A stretch of DNA of 64,000 nucleotides from Halodesulfovibrio spirochaetisodalis (GCF_001672295.1 NZ_JXMS01000009.1:61157-125156); one strand, 5' to 3'; positions 1 through 8,059 are shown, counted from the first letter of the stretch. Numbers and translations: made by a program. The notes: a model not told the origin generated them from the sequence alone.

Positions 1-359
1 TTTTGTTAAATTGAAAAGAGTGACGAGAAGAGCTGTAAGCAATGCAATATGATAGATAGTAAATGAAAAATGATTGTACTATTGTGAATACAACATGCAG
101 TGCAAAAAAATAAAAAAAATATATGAAAGAAACATGGTGATTATTTCTTTATTATAAACCGAATATTAATCAATTAAGAATTATCTTTCTCTCCTGTATC
201 AGTATGGGAATGTGTTGTCGTAAAATATGTATTAAAAATAAAAAGTGCTTTATTTGACGAGGGTTAAAAGAACCTGTATTCAGGTCGTGAATAGCATTTA
301 CATAACGCAAAAGAGTTGTGCCTGGTCGTTGAGCAATAGTATTTCATGAGGTGCATTAA
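1..359. other. AT-rich intergenic region upstream of mucR
   Basis: No coding region is visible in this stretch. It is rich in A/T, with several A and T runs. The only elements I can support are the mucR promoter (254-282) and ribosome binding site near its right end. Confidence 0.6.
254..282 (+). promoter_or_regulatory. Sigma-70 promoter of mucR
   Basis: TTGACG at 254-259 and TATTCA at 277-282 are separated by exactly 17 bp. The start codon at 360 leaves a leader of about 70 nt, and GAGGT at 348-352 is the ribosome binding site. Confidence 0.6.
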
Positions 360-758
360 ATGGAAGACTACTTAAAAGAAGCGTTGGAAATTGTTAAGGC
401 GCAAGCTAGTGTGCGGACCATGACAGAGGAAGAAATTACCTCGATGGTGAAAACACTTGCGTCTGGTATCAGAGTTATCAGTGAAGATGACGCGCTTGCT
501 GAAGAAACACAAGAAGCAGCAGTAGATCCTAAAAAGTCTATTAAAGAAAAGACAGTTACTTGTCTTGAATGCGGTAAGACTTTTAAGATTCTTACAAAGC
601 GTCACTTGGCATTACATGATCTCGATGCGATTTCGTACCGTGAGAAATGGGGCTTGAAAAAGAATACGCCGCTGGTTTGTAAAGCATTACAACGTGAGCG
701 TCGTAAAAAGATGAATAACATGAAATTGTGGGAAAGAAGACGTAAGAACGAAGGATAG
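360..758 (+). CDS. MucR/Ros-family zinc-finger transcriptional regulator
   Basis: A 132-aa DNA-binding protein of the Ros/MucR family, whose members regulate surface polysaccharide, motility and cell-cycle genes in alphaproteobacteria and occur in several copies in Desulfovibrio. The zinc-finger ligands are visible as C68-x2-C71-x10-H82-x3-H86, followed by the typical WGL segment and a basic C-terminal tail (RRERKK-like). The N-terminal half is acidic and helical, as expected for the oligomerisation part. The start is fixed by GAGGT seven bases upstream. It is monocistronic, with its own promoter and a terminator at 899-928. The targets cannot be told from sequence. Confidence 0.9.
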   Translation: MEDYLKEALEIVKAQASVRTMTEEEITSMVKTLASGIRVISEDDALAEETQEAAVDPKKSIKEKTVTCLECGKTFKILTKRHLALHDLDAISYREKWGLKKNTPLVCKALQRERRKKMNNMKLWERRRKNEG

Positions 759-898
759 AGAAGACTTCGTTTTTGTGTAGACGTACCCGTACTGTATTTC
801 TACACGATTAGTTCTTTTCCTATAGTTTTGCAGACGCAGATACTTCGGTTACGCAAAGTATCTAAGAACATAACGGGATAGTTAGTAACACACGAAAA

Positions 899-928
899 AA
901 AACGCCTCATAGAGGCGTTTTTTTTGTT
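899..928. terminator. Bidirectional terminator between mucR and the YkgJ-type gene
   Basis: A hairpin with arms AACGCCTC and GAGGCGTT (901-920) is flanked by an A run on the left and a T run on the right, so it can serve both convergent genes. Confidence 0.85.
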
Positions 929-933
929 CTTTG

Positions 934-1545
934 TTATATGAGTTCCGGCGGGCCCTGAACAATCATTTCTGCAAGTGTCAGGTTAACGCGAGGAGCAGTT
1001 TTAAGTGCACTGCCAGCGTACTTCATTTCCAGTTGAGCCAGCTCCTGATAAAAAGGAGTACGGTTAAGCATCGGGATCATGAATTCTTCCATATCCTCAA
1101 CTTGCTCACGGAACCTGTAGCAGCCCTGAAAGTATCGCTGCTCACCGTTTGGCAGTATCATTAAATTCTTAGTGCCGTGCATACGGCAGATCATCAGGCG
1201 ATGTTCATACAGTCCGCACAGTCCTTCTTCATTTAAAGGGCACATAACGTGCGGGCGTTCGTTTTGAGCGAGAGCGTCGTTGTATTGTTTGACCACATCT
1301 TCTGCGCGCTGAATGAAGTATTCACGCTTTTCAGCCGGAAGAGCGTTTAACCCCTTCCACATATATGCCCATTCTATGTAGGTGTGATGCTGAAAGTAGC
1401 TGTAGCAACAGTTGTCAGCACAATCAGCACAGGACAGTCCGGCCTGTGCGGCTGTTTTTGAATAGGCGTCCGCCATGTTTTTATAGAGCGTTGCAAGTTT
1501 TCCGAAAGTGCCGACCGTTGCGGTGCGTTTAGCTTTCTTTTTCAT
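934..1545 (-). CDS. YkgJ-type cysteine-cluster (putative zinc/iron-binding) protein
   Basis: A 203-aa protein of the YkgJ/CxxCxxCC cysteine-cluster family. These proteins bind metal through clustered cysteines; their biochemical role is mostly unknown. The cluster CADCADNCC lies in the first third of the protein, with further cysteines in CPLNEEGLCGLYEHRLMICR and a late GCYR. I take the start at 1545, one base after the stop of the upstream kinase gene, because GGGAG lies just ahead of it. A longer in-frame start at 1605 would overlap the kinase by about 60 bp. The two genes form an operon, though a functional link is not obvious. Confidence 0.8.
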   Translation of the reverse strand: MKKKAKRTATVGTFGKLATLYKNMADAYSKTAAQAGLSCADCADNCCYSYFQHHTYIEWAYMWKGLNALPAEKREYFIQRAEDVVKQYNDALAQNERPHVMCPLNEEGLCGLYEHRLMICRMHGTKNLMILPNGEQRYFQGCYRFREQVEDMEEFMIPMLNRTPFYQELAQLEMKYAGSALKTAPRVNLTLAEMIVQGPPELI

Positions 1546-1546
1546 A

Positions 1547-2065
1547 CTATGCTCCCAGAGCCGCCAATAGGGCTGTGACACATTCTCCGGGAGTTTTGTT
1601 GTCACATTCTATACTGACGTCTGCAAATTTTCTGTAAAGTGCTGCGCGCTCATTGTAGAGGTCTTCAATGGTCTCTCCCGGTGCAATGGCAAGGCCGCGG
1701 TCAGGTTTTGCGCTGATACGTTTAACGATGGTCGGTAGTTCGACATTCAGGTGGCAGACTGGCCCAAGCGTGCGCAAGTGTTCCATTGCTGCTTCTCTGT
1801 ACACAACGCTGCCTCCAGTGGCGATGACGCATCGCTTGGCACGTACAGCGCTGACAACAGCACATTCCACATCAAGAAATTCTTCTTTCGTCATGGAGTC
1901 TGTTACAGCTTGCAGGTTGGTGCCGTACTGGCCTTCGATGAGATGGTCGGTGTCTATAAATACCCAGCCAAGCTCGTGTGCTAACATTTTGCCAAGCGTG
2001 GATTTTCCGGCACTGGCCATGCCGATAAGGGTAATGCAATCAGTTTCGTTCGGGTAATCTGCCAT
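1547..2065 (-). CDS. Shikimate-kinase-fold kinase (shikimate or homoserine kinase)
   Basis: A 172-aa P-loop kinase. Walker A is GMASAGKST at residues 15-23, the DTD motif is at 38-40, GG is at 84-85, the lid arginine is in PDRG (122-124), and a late RxxxY is at 140-144. The fold is that of AroK/AroL, which phosphorylates shikimate. The conserved FRxxE element that contacts shikimate reads FLDVE (63-67), so the arginine is replaced by leucine, and the usual GGG reads GGS. That makes another substrate possible. From memory, kinases of this type in Desulfovibrio have been linked to homoserine phosphorylation, which I cannot check here. The start at 2065 follows AAGGA with good spacing; an upstream extension to 2173 has no such support. 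Confidence 0.75.
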   Translation of the reverse strand: MADYPNETDCITLIGMASAGKSTLGKMLAHELGWVFIDTDHLIEGQYGTNLQAVTDSMTKEEFLDVECAVVSAVRAKRCVIATGGSVVYREAAMEHLRTLGPVCHLNVELPTIVKRISAKPDRGLAIAPGETIEDLYNERAALYRKFADVSIECDNKTPGECVTALLAALGA

Positions 2066-2293
2066 GAATATGTCCTTGCTAATCTGGTTATCGCCCTTTG
2101 TTCTGCCTGTAGAGGCTGATGCTGTCAATGCTGCAAGGGGAGGAGGCTTCAGGTTGATAGCAATACAGCGCATTGTGGCGGTAGTGCGGAAAAGTCATTG
2201 TATATCTGGGCGTTGCCTCAGGTGTTTTTTCATTCCATGCGCTGCACAGATTTGTCTCGATCTGACACGTAAGGAGTCTCATTTGCACTGGAT

Positions 2294-2327
2294 ATAAAAA
2301 AAGGCAGGTTCGTAAGAACCTGCCTTG
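2294..2327 (-). terminator. Terminator of rplM-rpsI
   Basis: Arms AAGGCAGGTTC and GAACCTGCCTT (2301-2326) with a GTAA loop. Read on the minus strand, the hairpin is followed by a run of seven T. Confidence 0.85.
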
Positions 2328-2356
2328 AAGATCGAGCAGTAAACTCGAAGCGAAGA

Positions 2357-2749
2357 TTAACGCTTTGAGTACTGGAAGCGAGCACGAGCGCCACGCTGAC
2401 CGTATTTTTTACGCTCTTTCTTACGAGCGTCACGAGTCAGGAAGCCTGCTTTTTTGAGTGTTGGGCGCATGTCAGCGTCAACTTCGAGCAGAGCACGGGA
2501 GATACCGTGACGTACTGCAAGAGCCTGACCGGACATACCGCCACCAGCTACGTTTACTTTAACGTCAAATTTTTCGAGCATTTTAACGAGCTCGAGAGGC
2601 TGACGAATGATCATCTGGAGAGTCTTGCGTGGGAAGTACTCATCGTAAGGACGACCATTAACAGTGATCTGACCGCTACCAGCGTAGAGGCGGGTACGAG
2701 CAGTAGCGTTCTTTCTTCTGCCTGTGCCGTAATCAAATTCGTTGGACAT
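2357..2749 (-). CDS. rpsI: 30S ribosomal protein S9
   Basis: A 130-aa S9/uS9 of standard length. This small-subunit protein reaches the P-site tRNA through its C-terminal tail. The N-terminal [15 protein letters not shown], the central GGGMSGQA and the C-terminal RARFQYSKR are all diagnostic. It follows rplM by 20 bp, the conserved L13-S9 pair, and shares the promoter at 3236-3264. A strong terminator lies just downstream. Confidence 0.98.
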   Translation of the reverse strand: MSNEFDYGTGRRKNATARTRLYAGSGQITVNGRPYDEYFPRKTLQMIIRQPLELVKMLEKFDVKVNVAGGGMSGQALAVRHGISRALLEVDADMRPTLKKAGFLTRDARKKERKKYGQRGARARFQYSKR

Positions 2750-2769
2750 AGTAATCTCCTACCTCTAAT

Positions 2770-3204
2770 CTAGTACTTGAGCTCAAGTGGCTGAGGGTTC
2801 TGAGCAGCGTGTGGGTGCTCGGTACCAACATAAATTTTGAGCTTCTTCATGATAGCGCGACCAAGACGGTTCTTAGGAAGCATGCCCTGAACAGCTTTAC
2901 GGATAACGTCTTCAGGCTTCTTCTCAAGCATTGTCTCAAGGTTGGCTTCTTTGAGGCCACCTGGGAAACCGGTGTGACGGTAGTACATTTTGTCTTCCAT
3001 CTTCTTACCGGTAACTTTGATTTTTTCACAATTCACGACTACGATGAAATCACCGTTGTCAACGTGAGGTGCGAATTCTGGCTTATGTTTGCCACGAAGG
3101 CGGTGTGCGATCTGGGTAGCGAGACGACCGAGGATCTGATCCTCTGCATCAACTACAAACCACTCGCGAGTGATATCTTCAGGCTTAGGGCTGAAAGTTT
3201 TCAT
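2770..3204 (-). CDS. rplM: 50S ribosomal protein L13
   Basis: A 144-aa L13/uL13, an early-assembling large-subunit protein. [16 protein letters not shown] near the N-terminus, the [16 protein letters not shown] segment and the MLPKNRLGR motif are characteristic. It is the first gene of the rplM-rpsI operon, preceded by AGGAG and a promoter matching the sigma-70 consensus. In many bacteria L13 controls its own operon through the leader; no obvious structure was identified here. Confidence 0.98.
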   Translation of the reverse strand: MKTFSPKPEDITREWFVVDAEDQILGRLATQIAHRLRGKHKPEFAPHVDNGDFIVVVNCEKIKVTGKKMEDKMYYRHTGFPGGLKEANLETMLEKKPEDVIRKAVQGMLPKNRLGRAIMKKLKIYVGTEHPHAAQNPQPLELKY

Positions 3205-3235
3205 CTATATTACTCCTAGTGTCGAAACACGTTGG

Positions 3236-3264
3236 CTCTTATGGAGTTCTTGTTTCCATGTCAA
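3236..3264 (-). promoter_or_regulatory. Promoter of rplM-rpsI
   Basis: On the minus strand TTGACA (3259-3264) and TAAGAG (3236-3241) are separated by 17 bp, about 30 nt ahead of the rplM start. Confidence 0.65.
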
Positions 3265-3432
3265 TAAAACAATAAGATCGGTCAGCCCAAAGCCGGCGGT
3301 TGTAAACGGGGGGATCCGGATTCTGTTAGAAATCCTGGAAAATGACCTCCGGCTTCGTGCGGAAACACCGTTCTTATACCATGACCGATTCGTTGCCAAG
3401 TGATTTTTGTGAAAATATGAGGATTTTTTGCT

Positions 3433-4674
3433 ATGTCAAGTATTCGTAAGGGATTGTTACAGACGGTTTTCTCAGGTGCGTATATGAAACGCTGGAATGA
3501 TAAGCTGCGACCGGCAGAGCTCTACGAGGTCGATAAACAGGCGCACAAAATGATTATTGCATGGTTGCTGCTGCAGGAGAATACTCGTGCAATGGAAGCC
3601 GATGCACGACGTGTGCTTGGTGATAGAATTGTGGAGTGGGGGATCTTTGATTATTTATTTCGCCTTGTCATTACGGATATAAAACCGCCTGTCTATTACC
3701 GCATAAAGGAAAACCCTGAACATCACCGTCAGCTGGTGGAGTGGGTGCAGGGCGAATTGGAGCCTGTATTAAGTACGCTCGGAACAGAATTCTGGGAGCG
3801 GTTTATTGCGTATTTTGATCCGCACAGAGAGCCAGAACTTGCGGACACTATTCTCGCAGCAGCGCATTTTTATGCCAGCAGCTGGGAATTCAAGCTCATC
3901 GAAGGGTTGAACGCATTTGATGATGAATTGGATGAGATCAGAGAGTCATTCAGAGAGCAGCAGGAATCGTTTCAGGGACTTAAAGGGTTCAGAGAATTGC
4001 TGAGTCCTAAAACACATGCCCTTGGTAAACTCGCGAACTTATGTGGACAGCTTCGGTTCCAGAAACGCTGGTCACAGATGCCGAGAATTCCGGAAACATC
4101 TGTAATGGGGCATATGTTCCTTGTAGGTTGTTATAGCTACTTTTTCTCTGTGGTTCAGGAAGCCTGCCCAGCCCGCCGCCAGAATAACTTCTTTTGCGGA
4201 TTGTTCCACGATCTGCCGGAAATGCTGACACGGGATATTATATCTCCGGTGAAAAAGTCTGTTAAGGAACTGGATGCACTTATCAAGGCGTATGAAGATG
4301 AAGAACTGGAGCGTCGAGTTTTTCAACCACTACGTGATGAGGGATATACCGACATTGCTGATCGTCTTGGGTATTTTCTTGGAACGGAAACCGGTTCTGA
4401 GTTTCATGATTGTATAGAACGTAACGGTGTCGTGGAGCGGGTAACGTTTGAGCAGCTTCAATCACTATATAATGATAACTCGTATAACCCCAAAGATGGC
4501 GAGATGCTTAAGGTGTGTGACGAGCTTGCAGCATATATTGAAGCGTATACAGCTGTTAAAAACGGTATATCCATCAACGAACTGAATCAGGCCATGTGGC
4601 GGTTGCGAGATAAGTACCGCAAGAAATCTATAGGAAGAATTCACGTGGGTGCATTGATGTCGGATTTTGATTGA
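3433..4674 (+). CDS. HD-domain phosphohydrolase, YfbR-like
   Basis: A 413-aa cytoplasmic protein with an HD metal-dependent phosphohydrolase core in its second half. Candidate metal ligands are H227 (in MGHM), H259-D260 (in FHDLPEM), E263 and D268, with a late VCDELAAYIEA helix supplying the distal Asp. The HDLPEMLTRDIISPVK stretch closely resembles YfbR-type 5'-deoxynucleotidases, so a nucleotide monophosphate is the likely substrate (inference). The first 200 residues, rich in aromatic and acidic residues, may be a second, degenerate HD-like or regulatory part; I cannot assign them. Single gene, ended by the terminator at 4689. Confidence 0.8.
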   Translation: MSSIRKGLLQTVFSGAYMKRWNDKLRPAELYEVDKQAHKMIIAWLLLQENTRAMEADARRVLGDRIVEWGIFDYLFRLVITDIKPPVYYRIKENPEHHRQLVEWVQGELEPVLSTLGTEFWERFIAYFDPHREPELADTILAAAHFYASSWEFKLIEGLNAFDDELDEIRESFREQQESFQGLKGFRELLSPKTHALGKLANLCGQLRFQKRWSQMPRIPETSVMGHMFLVGCYSYFFSVVQEACPARRQNNFFCGLFHDLPEMLTRDIISPVKKSVKELDALIKAYEDEELERRVFQPLRDEGYTDIADRLGYFLGTETGSEFHDCIERNGVVERVTFEQLQSLYNDNSYNPKDGEMLKVCDELAAYIEAYTAVKNGISINELNQAMWRLRDKYRKKSIGRIHVGALMSDFD

Positions 4675-4688
4675 TATCAAAATATTGG

Positions 4689-4723
4689 AAAACTCCTCTT
4701 GTCTGAAAAGAGGAGTTTTTTTG
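4689..4723 (+). terminator. Terminator after the HD phosphohydrolase gene
   Basis: Arms AAACTCCTCTT and AAGAGGAGTTT around a short loop, followed by a T run. Confidence 0.85.
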
Positions 4724-4870
4724 TCTCTAAAAAATAAAAATAAAAAAAGTTGTAACCGATGGCCGGTGTGAAACGATGTAATATATAGGAGGATGCAGCC
4801 TTTTTGTATCCAAAACAGGATATATCTTTAACCATTGATGTATGCGCATCATGCAAACAAGGTTGGTAGT

Positions 4871-5263
4871 ATGAATCGTTTTAAAACTTTTTGTATAGTA
4901 TCCGGCATTCTCCTGAGCTTTGTTTCACTGTCCTTTGCACAAGGATATTGTCCATGCGGACTGTATGCAACGGTGCAAAAAGAGATCTCAGAACGGTTGA
5001 AACTTACAGATACACAACATGCAGAAGTTACGCGAATTTTACGTAAAGCTCGCAAAGACCGCGATGCACTTCTGACGCGGCTCCATGAGCCTTCCAAAAC
5101 TAAAGAAGAAATTCAGGAAGTTCGTAACGAGATACAAAAACTGGAAGAGGCTGTCCGTGCCGAGATAGCATCTGTTCTGGATGAGCCGCAGATGCAGGAG
5201 TTCGATAAAATTGTCAGTGAGGTGCGGGAAAAATTGGATAAAACCATGGAACAAACCAACTAA
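4871..5263 (+). CDS. Exported Spy/CnrX-like helical protein
   Basis: A 130-aa periplasmic protein. The signal peptide is roughly residues 1-21 (MNRFKTFC...LSFAQG), followed by CPCG, then long charged helices with an LKLTDTQ element. That element resembles the LTxxQ repeats of the Spy/CpxP/ZraP and heavy-metal-resistance families. Helical periplasmic proteins of this kind act as chaperones or metal sensors. It is the first gene of the ECF sigma cassette, 12 bp before the sigma gene. The start at 4871 is chosen because the signal peptide begins there; an upstream ATG at 4838 would add an unconvincing extension. Confidence 0.7.
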   Translation: MNRFKTFCIVSGILLSFVSLSFAQGYCPCGLYATVQKEISERLKLTDTQHAEVTRILRKARKDRDALLTRLHEPSKTKEEIQEVRNEIQKLEEAVRAEIASVLDEPQMQEFDKIVSEVREKLDKTMEQTN

Positions 5264-5275
5264 GCTGGAACGTTC

Positions 5276-5863
5276 ATGACCTCGGTTCTTGACGATTGGA
5301 TAATTATCAGTGCTGTGCTGGAAGGGGACACAGCTGCGTATGCCCAGATTATTGACCGGCATACACAGCATGTTTCCACCTTGGTGGGAAAGCATGTTCC
5401 CTTCCAGCATGTTGCTGAGGTATCACACGAAACTTTTGTGCGGGCATACCGGTCACTCGGTTCGTATACTCCAGAAAAGCCCTTCAAGCGTTGGCTTTCC
5501 GCAATAGCAATTCGTAGCAGTACAGATTTTTGGCGTGCTCATTATCGTAAAAAAGAGACTCCGCTCAGTGAGTTTACGGATGATTCAGCACAATGGCTTG
5601 ATGCGGTCTGTCTGGCGGATTCTGAAAATGAATTCGACCGGCTGAGTAAAGCGCAGGAAGCAAAAGAAGTGCTGGAGATGGTTCTTGGATCGCTGCGTCC
5701 TCTGGATAGAATGGCGCTGGTAATGACACAGCTGGAAGGATATTCCGGCAAAGAAACAGCAGAGTTGCTCGGTATCAGCTCTGCCAGTGTTAAGGTTCGT
5801 GTTTTCAGAGCTAAGCATGGTTTAAAAACGCTCCTGAAAAAACACGGTATAGAAAGGGCATAG
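5276..5863 (+). CDS. ECF-family RNA polymerase sigma factor
   Basis: A 195-aa sigma-70 family protein with only regions 2 and 4. Region 2 covers about residues 10-95, with the SHETFVRAYRSLGSY and KRWLSAIA segments. Region 4 lies at about 135-185, with the helix-turn-helix GYSGKETAELLGISSASVKVRVFRAK. ECF factors direct polymerase to stress regulons and are held by a membrane anti-sigma factor. The gene lies in one tight operon (gaps of 1-12 bp) with an exported helical protein upstream, and a small membrane protein plus a membrane-anchored helical protein downstream. This matches the CnrYXH design. Confidence 0.9.
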   Translation: MTSVLDDWIIISAVLEGDTAAYAQIIDRHTQHVSTLVGKHVPFQHVAEVSHETFVRAYRSLGSYTPEKPFKRWLSAIAIRSSTDFWRAHYRKKETPLSEFTDDSAQWLDAVCLADSENEFDRLSKAQEAKEVLEMVLGSLRPLDRMALVMTQLEGYSGKETAELLGISSASVKVRVFRAKHGLKTLLKKHGIERA

Positions 5864-5864
5864 C

Positions 5865-6161
5865 ATGAATAACAATACGCTCAGCAGAATATTTACAGTC
5901 TTCAGAAAAACATACGCTATGCCATCAGAAAGATGGCTTCCCCCGGCATGGAAAAACGGGGTTATGCAGGAAATATACGCAATGCCTCCCGTGCGGACAG
6001 TTTCATTGTTTGAACGTGTTTCGCCGCAAGTAGCTGCTGTGGCAGGCGTGCTTCTGGTTTTAATTACCATTCCGTGCATTCAGACAGCACAGAATGCGTT
6101 GACGCTTTTAGATACTCAACTTGTTGATGCTGCTTTGGATTCAGCACAGTTCTTTTTGTAG
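5865..6161 (+). CDS. Small single-span membrane protein, putative anti-sigma factor
   Basis: 98 aa. An N-terminal cytosolic part of about 50 residues (basic and aromatic) is followed by one transmembrane segment at roughly 53-72 (VAAVAGVLLVLITIPCI) and a short outer tail. It starts one base after the sigma stop codon. Size, topology and position fit a CnrY-type anti-sigma factor that would hold the ECF sigma at the membrane. No ZAS zinc motif (HxxxCxxC) is present, so it is not a classical zinc anti-sigma. The function is inferred from context. Confidence 0.6.
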   Translation: MNNNTLSRIFTVFRKTYAMPSERWLPPAWKNGVMQEIYAMPPVRTVSLFERVSPQVAAVAGVLLVLITIPCIQTAQNALTLLDTQLVDAALDSAQFFL

Positions 6162-6170
6162 GAGCAAATA

Positions 6171-6575
6171 ATGAAAAGCTGGAAAGTCTGGACTGCTTTT
6201 ATTCTTGTGTTTGTGCTGGGGGTAGCCTGTGGTGTCTTCGGAAGCGGGTATGCAGTTAAGCACCGGCTCAAAACGTTTAAAGGTCTCAAAGGGGGAGCCT
6301 TTGGCGGTAAACGTTTTCTTGAACGTATTGAGCGGCAGGTGCAGCCGGATTCACAAACCATGGAGCAAATTACAGTCATCGTGCATCAGCATCAAAAAAA
6401 GCTGCGTGCTGTTCGAGATAGAGCGTTACAGGAACGAATGACAATTTTTAATGATACAAAAAAACAAATTATACCGTTGCTGACACCTGATGAAAAAGTC
6501 AGGTTTGAGCGGGTGGTGGAACGAATTCATAAGCGCTTTCAGCGGGTAAAGCTGATGCGCTCGCTGCAGCAGTAA
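6171..6575 (+). CDS. Membrane-anchored periplasmic CnrX/heavy-metal-sensor-like protein
   Basis: 134 aa. One N-terminal transmembrane anchor (residues about 7-27), then a periplasmic part of long basic helices containing VIVHQHQKKLRAVRDRALQ and ending near TPDEKVRFERVVERIHKRF. The arrangement (anchor plus helical hairpin with a final LTPDEKxRFE segment) is that of CnrX/NccX and the Metal_resist family, which sense cobalt, nickel or other metals and release the sigma factor through the anti-sigma. It closes the sigma cassette. H-x-H in the first helix could bind metal; this is not shown. Confidence 0.65.
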   Translation: MKSWKVWTAFILVFVLGVACGVFGSGYAVKHRLKTFKGLKGGAFGGKRFLERIERQVQPDSQTMEQITVIVHQHQKKLRAVRDRALQERMTIFNDTKKQIIPLLTPDEKVRFERVVERIHKRFQRVKLMRSLQQ

Positions 6576-6663
6576 TGACTTCGGGGGGAGTTTACGCTGT
6601 AAAAGTGTAAAGGGAAGGATTCTGTATGGCATGCATGAGCATGCACAGCAAAAAGGATGAGAA

Positions 6664-7092
6664 ATGAACACACTGCAAAAGGTACTGACAGTACTGGTAA
6701 TGGTATGTGCGCTTGTGACAGTCGCACTGGGGGGCAATGCCGAAGCATCTCACCGCAAAAATGTTTACGAAACCAAAAGGGTAAGTAAGGTATATCCTGA
6801 TTTACGAACCCTTGAGCGGTATGCCTATGTTGCAGCGTATAAGCCGCATAAGGCTAAGCGTTTTATGCATCGCAACCACATTTATAAGCTGGGAAAAGGA
6901 ACGCGCGTCGTGAAGTTGCGCTCCATCAAACTTCACGGAGTTGATGCTGTGGCGTATGAGGTGCGTATCCCAAGCAGAAATGAGTATGGATATGTCCTTT
7001 CCCACAATGTGAAGAAGGTTAAACATAAACGTCCGCACCATCCTAAGGTTCAAGTTTATTTTCCGTCACCTGTGCTGATTATTGACTTGTAG
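6664..7092 (+). CDS. Exported basic protein of unknown function, SH3-like tendency
   Basis: 142 aa with a clear signal peptide (about residues 1-28, ending ...NAEA). The mature protein is strongly basic and rich in Lys, His, Tyr and Arg. The part from GKGTRVVKLRSIKLHGVDAVAYEVRIPSRNEYGYVLSHNVKKV looks like a small beta-rich SH3-type domain, a weak inference. No family recognised. AGGATGAG ahead of the start gives the ribosome binding site. It lies 88 bp after the ECF cassette and 10 bp ahead of the His-rich lipoprotein gene, so all may be co-transcribed up to the terminator at 7281. Confidence 0.65.
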   Translation: MNTLQKVLTVLVMVCALVTVALGGNAEASHRKNVYETKRVSKVYPDLRTLERYAYVAAYKPHKAKRFMHRNHIYKLGKGTRVVKLRSIKLHGVDAVAYEVRIPSRNEYGYVLSHNVKKVKHKRPHHPKVQVYFPSPVLIIDL

Positions 7093-7102
7093 GGACGGTT
7101 CT

Positions 7103-7267
7103 ATGAAATATGCCATCGTAGGATTATTGTTGGCTGGAGTTGTTTTTTCGTCTGCAGGGTGTTGGCATCACCACCATCGTCCTCATTATCGACCGCATAG
7201 ATACCGTCCAAAAATTGTGATCATTGGTGAATATTCAGCACCGTTGGAACAGGTGCAGATTATATAG
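7103..7267 (+). CDS. Tiny His-rich putative lipoprotein
   Basis: 54 aa. A lipoprotein-type signal (GLLLAGVVFSSAGC) is followed immediately by WHHHHRPHYRPHRYRPK, then a short ordinary tail. The His/Arg/Tyr-rich mature part suggests binding of metal or of an acidic surface. The start at 7103 follows AGGGACGG; a longer frame from 7082 overlaps the preceding gene and has no signal. Metal binding is inference supported by the upstream CnrYXH-like cassette. Confidence 0.65.
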   Translation: MKYAIVGLLLAGVVFSSAGCWHHHHRPHYRPHRYRPKIVIIGEYSAPLEQVQII

Positions 7268-7280
7268 ATAAAAAGACAAG

Positions 7281-7307
7281 GAAGCCCGGTTGTACGGGCT
7301 TCTTTTG
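7281..7307 (+). terminator. Terminator after the His-rich lipoprotein gene
   Basis: Arms GAAGCCCG and CGGGCTTC (7281-7302), followed by TTTTGTATTT. Confidence 0.75.
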
Positions 7308-7356
7308 TATTTATAATGAGCAGTAATTTGCCTGCGATATAGCATAAAGTTACTGT

Positions 7357-7374
7357 TTGTTAATTTTTTCACAA
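7357..7374. promoter_or_regulatory. Rex/CRP-like inverted repeat upstream of the CBS gene
   Basis: TTGTTAA-TTTT-TTCACAA is an imperfect inverted repeat. It differs at one position from TTGTGAA-N4-TTCACAA, the form I recall for Rex operators in Desulfovibrio. It lies about 190 bp before the CBS gene at 7566. Otherwise the 298-bp gap between the terminator and that gene shows nothing clear. Confidence 0.35.
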
Positions 7375-7565
7375 AAACTTGGCAATTAACCTTTACGTCT
7401 TGCCCGCAAATGTTTACCGTTACTCTAACGTAATGCAGTCATAACCGCATGAATTGCAGCTGATTAAATGTATACTGTGAGAGCGGCAACAATGTATCGC
7501 AGCAGGCCGGAATTATCGGCTGCGTGAGAGACTAACCGTACTCTGAAATATGAGGAGTTTCGATT

Positions 7566-8045
7566 ATGTTATTACGAAGACGTGCGTGGGATATTGTTCG
7601 TGACGAGTATCCTGTTGTGAAAATGGACGACCCCCTTGCAGAGGCGATTCGGAAACTGAACGCATGTGCTTTTGAAGGTTGCTTGTGTGCCTTGGTTGAA
7701 GACCATAACGGGCGTGTTAAGGGAGCTGTTTCCATCTGGGATACAATGCGTTTTATGGAAGACACGCTGTTGCATGGCGATGGCATGAAGTGTCTTGATG
7801 AAAATCGCTATGAACAGATGTTTACGAATGCGTGTAAAGTGTCCGGTTCCATCAGTGTAAAAGATGTGATGGATAAAGATATGACAATTGTCCGACCTGA
7901 TGAGCCATTACTGCTTGTGCTTGAGGATTTTGTAAAAAAAGGCCGAAGCTACGCTGTGGTAAAGGAAGGCGGGCAGGTTATCGGTGTGATAATGATCAAC
8001 GATATCTATAGAGAAATCAGCGACCAGATTCTGGCCAGAGGCTGA
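7566..8045 (+). CDS. Tandem CBS-domain protein
   Basis: 159 aa made of two CBS motifs. The first is about residues 5-75 (VRDEYPVVKMDDPLAEAIRKLN...GAVSIWDTMRFM), the second about 95-155 (VKDVMDKDMTIVRPDEPLLLVLEDFVKKGRSYAVVKEGGQVIGVIMINDIYREI). Paired CBS domains bind adenosine nucleotides or SAM and regulate partner proteins. No catalytic domain is attached. The start follows TGAGGAG. Single-gene unit, ended by the hairpin at 8060. Confidence 0.85.
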   Translation: MLLRRRAWDIVRDEYPVVKMDDPLAEAIRKLNACAFEGCLCALVEDHNGRVKGAVSIWDTMRFMEDTLLHGDGMKCLDENRYEQMFTNACKVSGSISVKDVMDKDMTIVRPDEPLLLVLEDFVKKGRSYAVVKEGGQVIGVIMINDIYREISDQILARG

Positions 8046-8059
8046 TTGTAATAGGCAAA

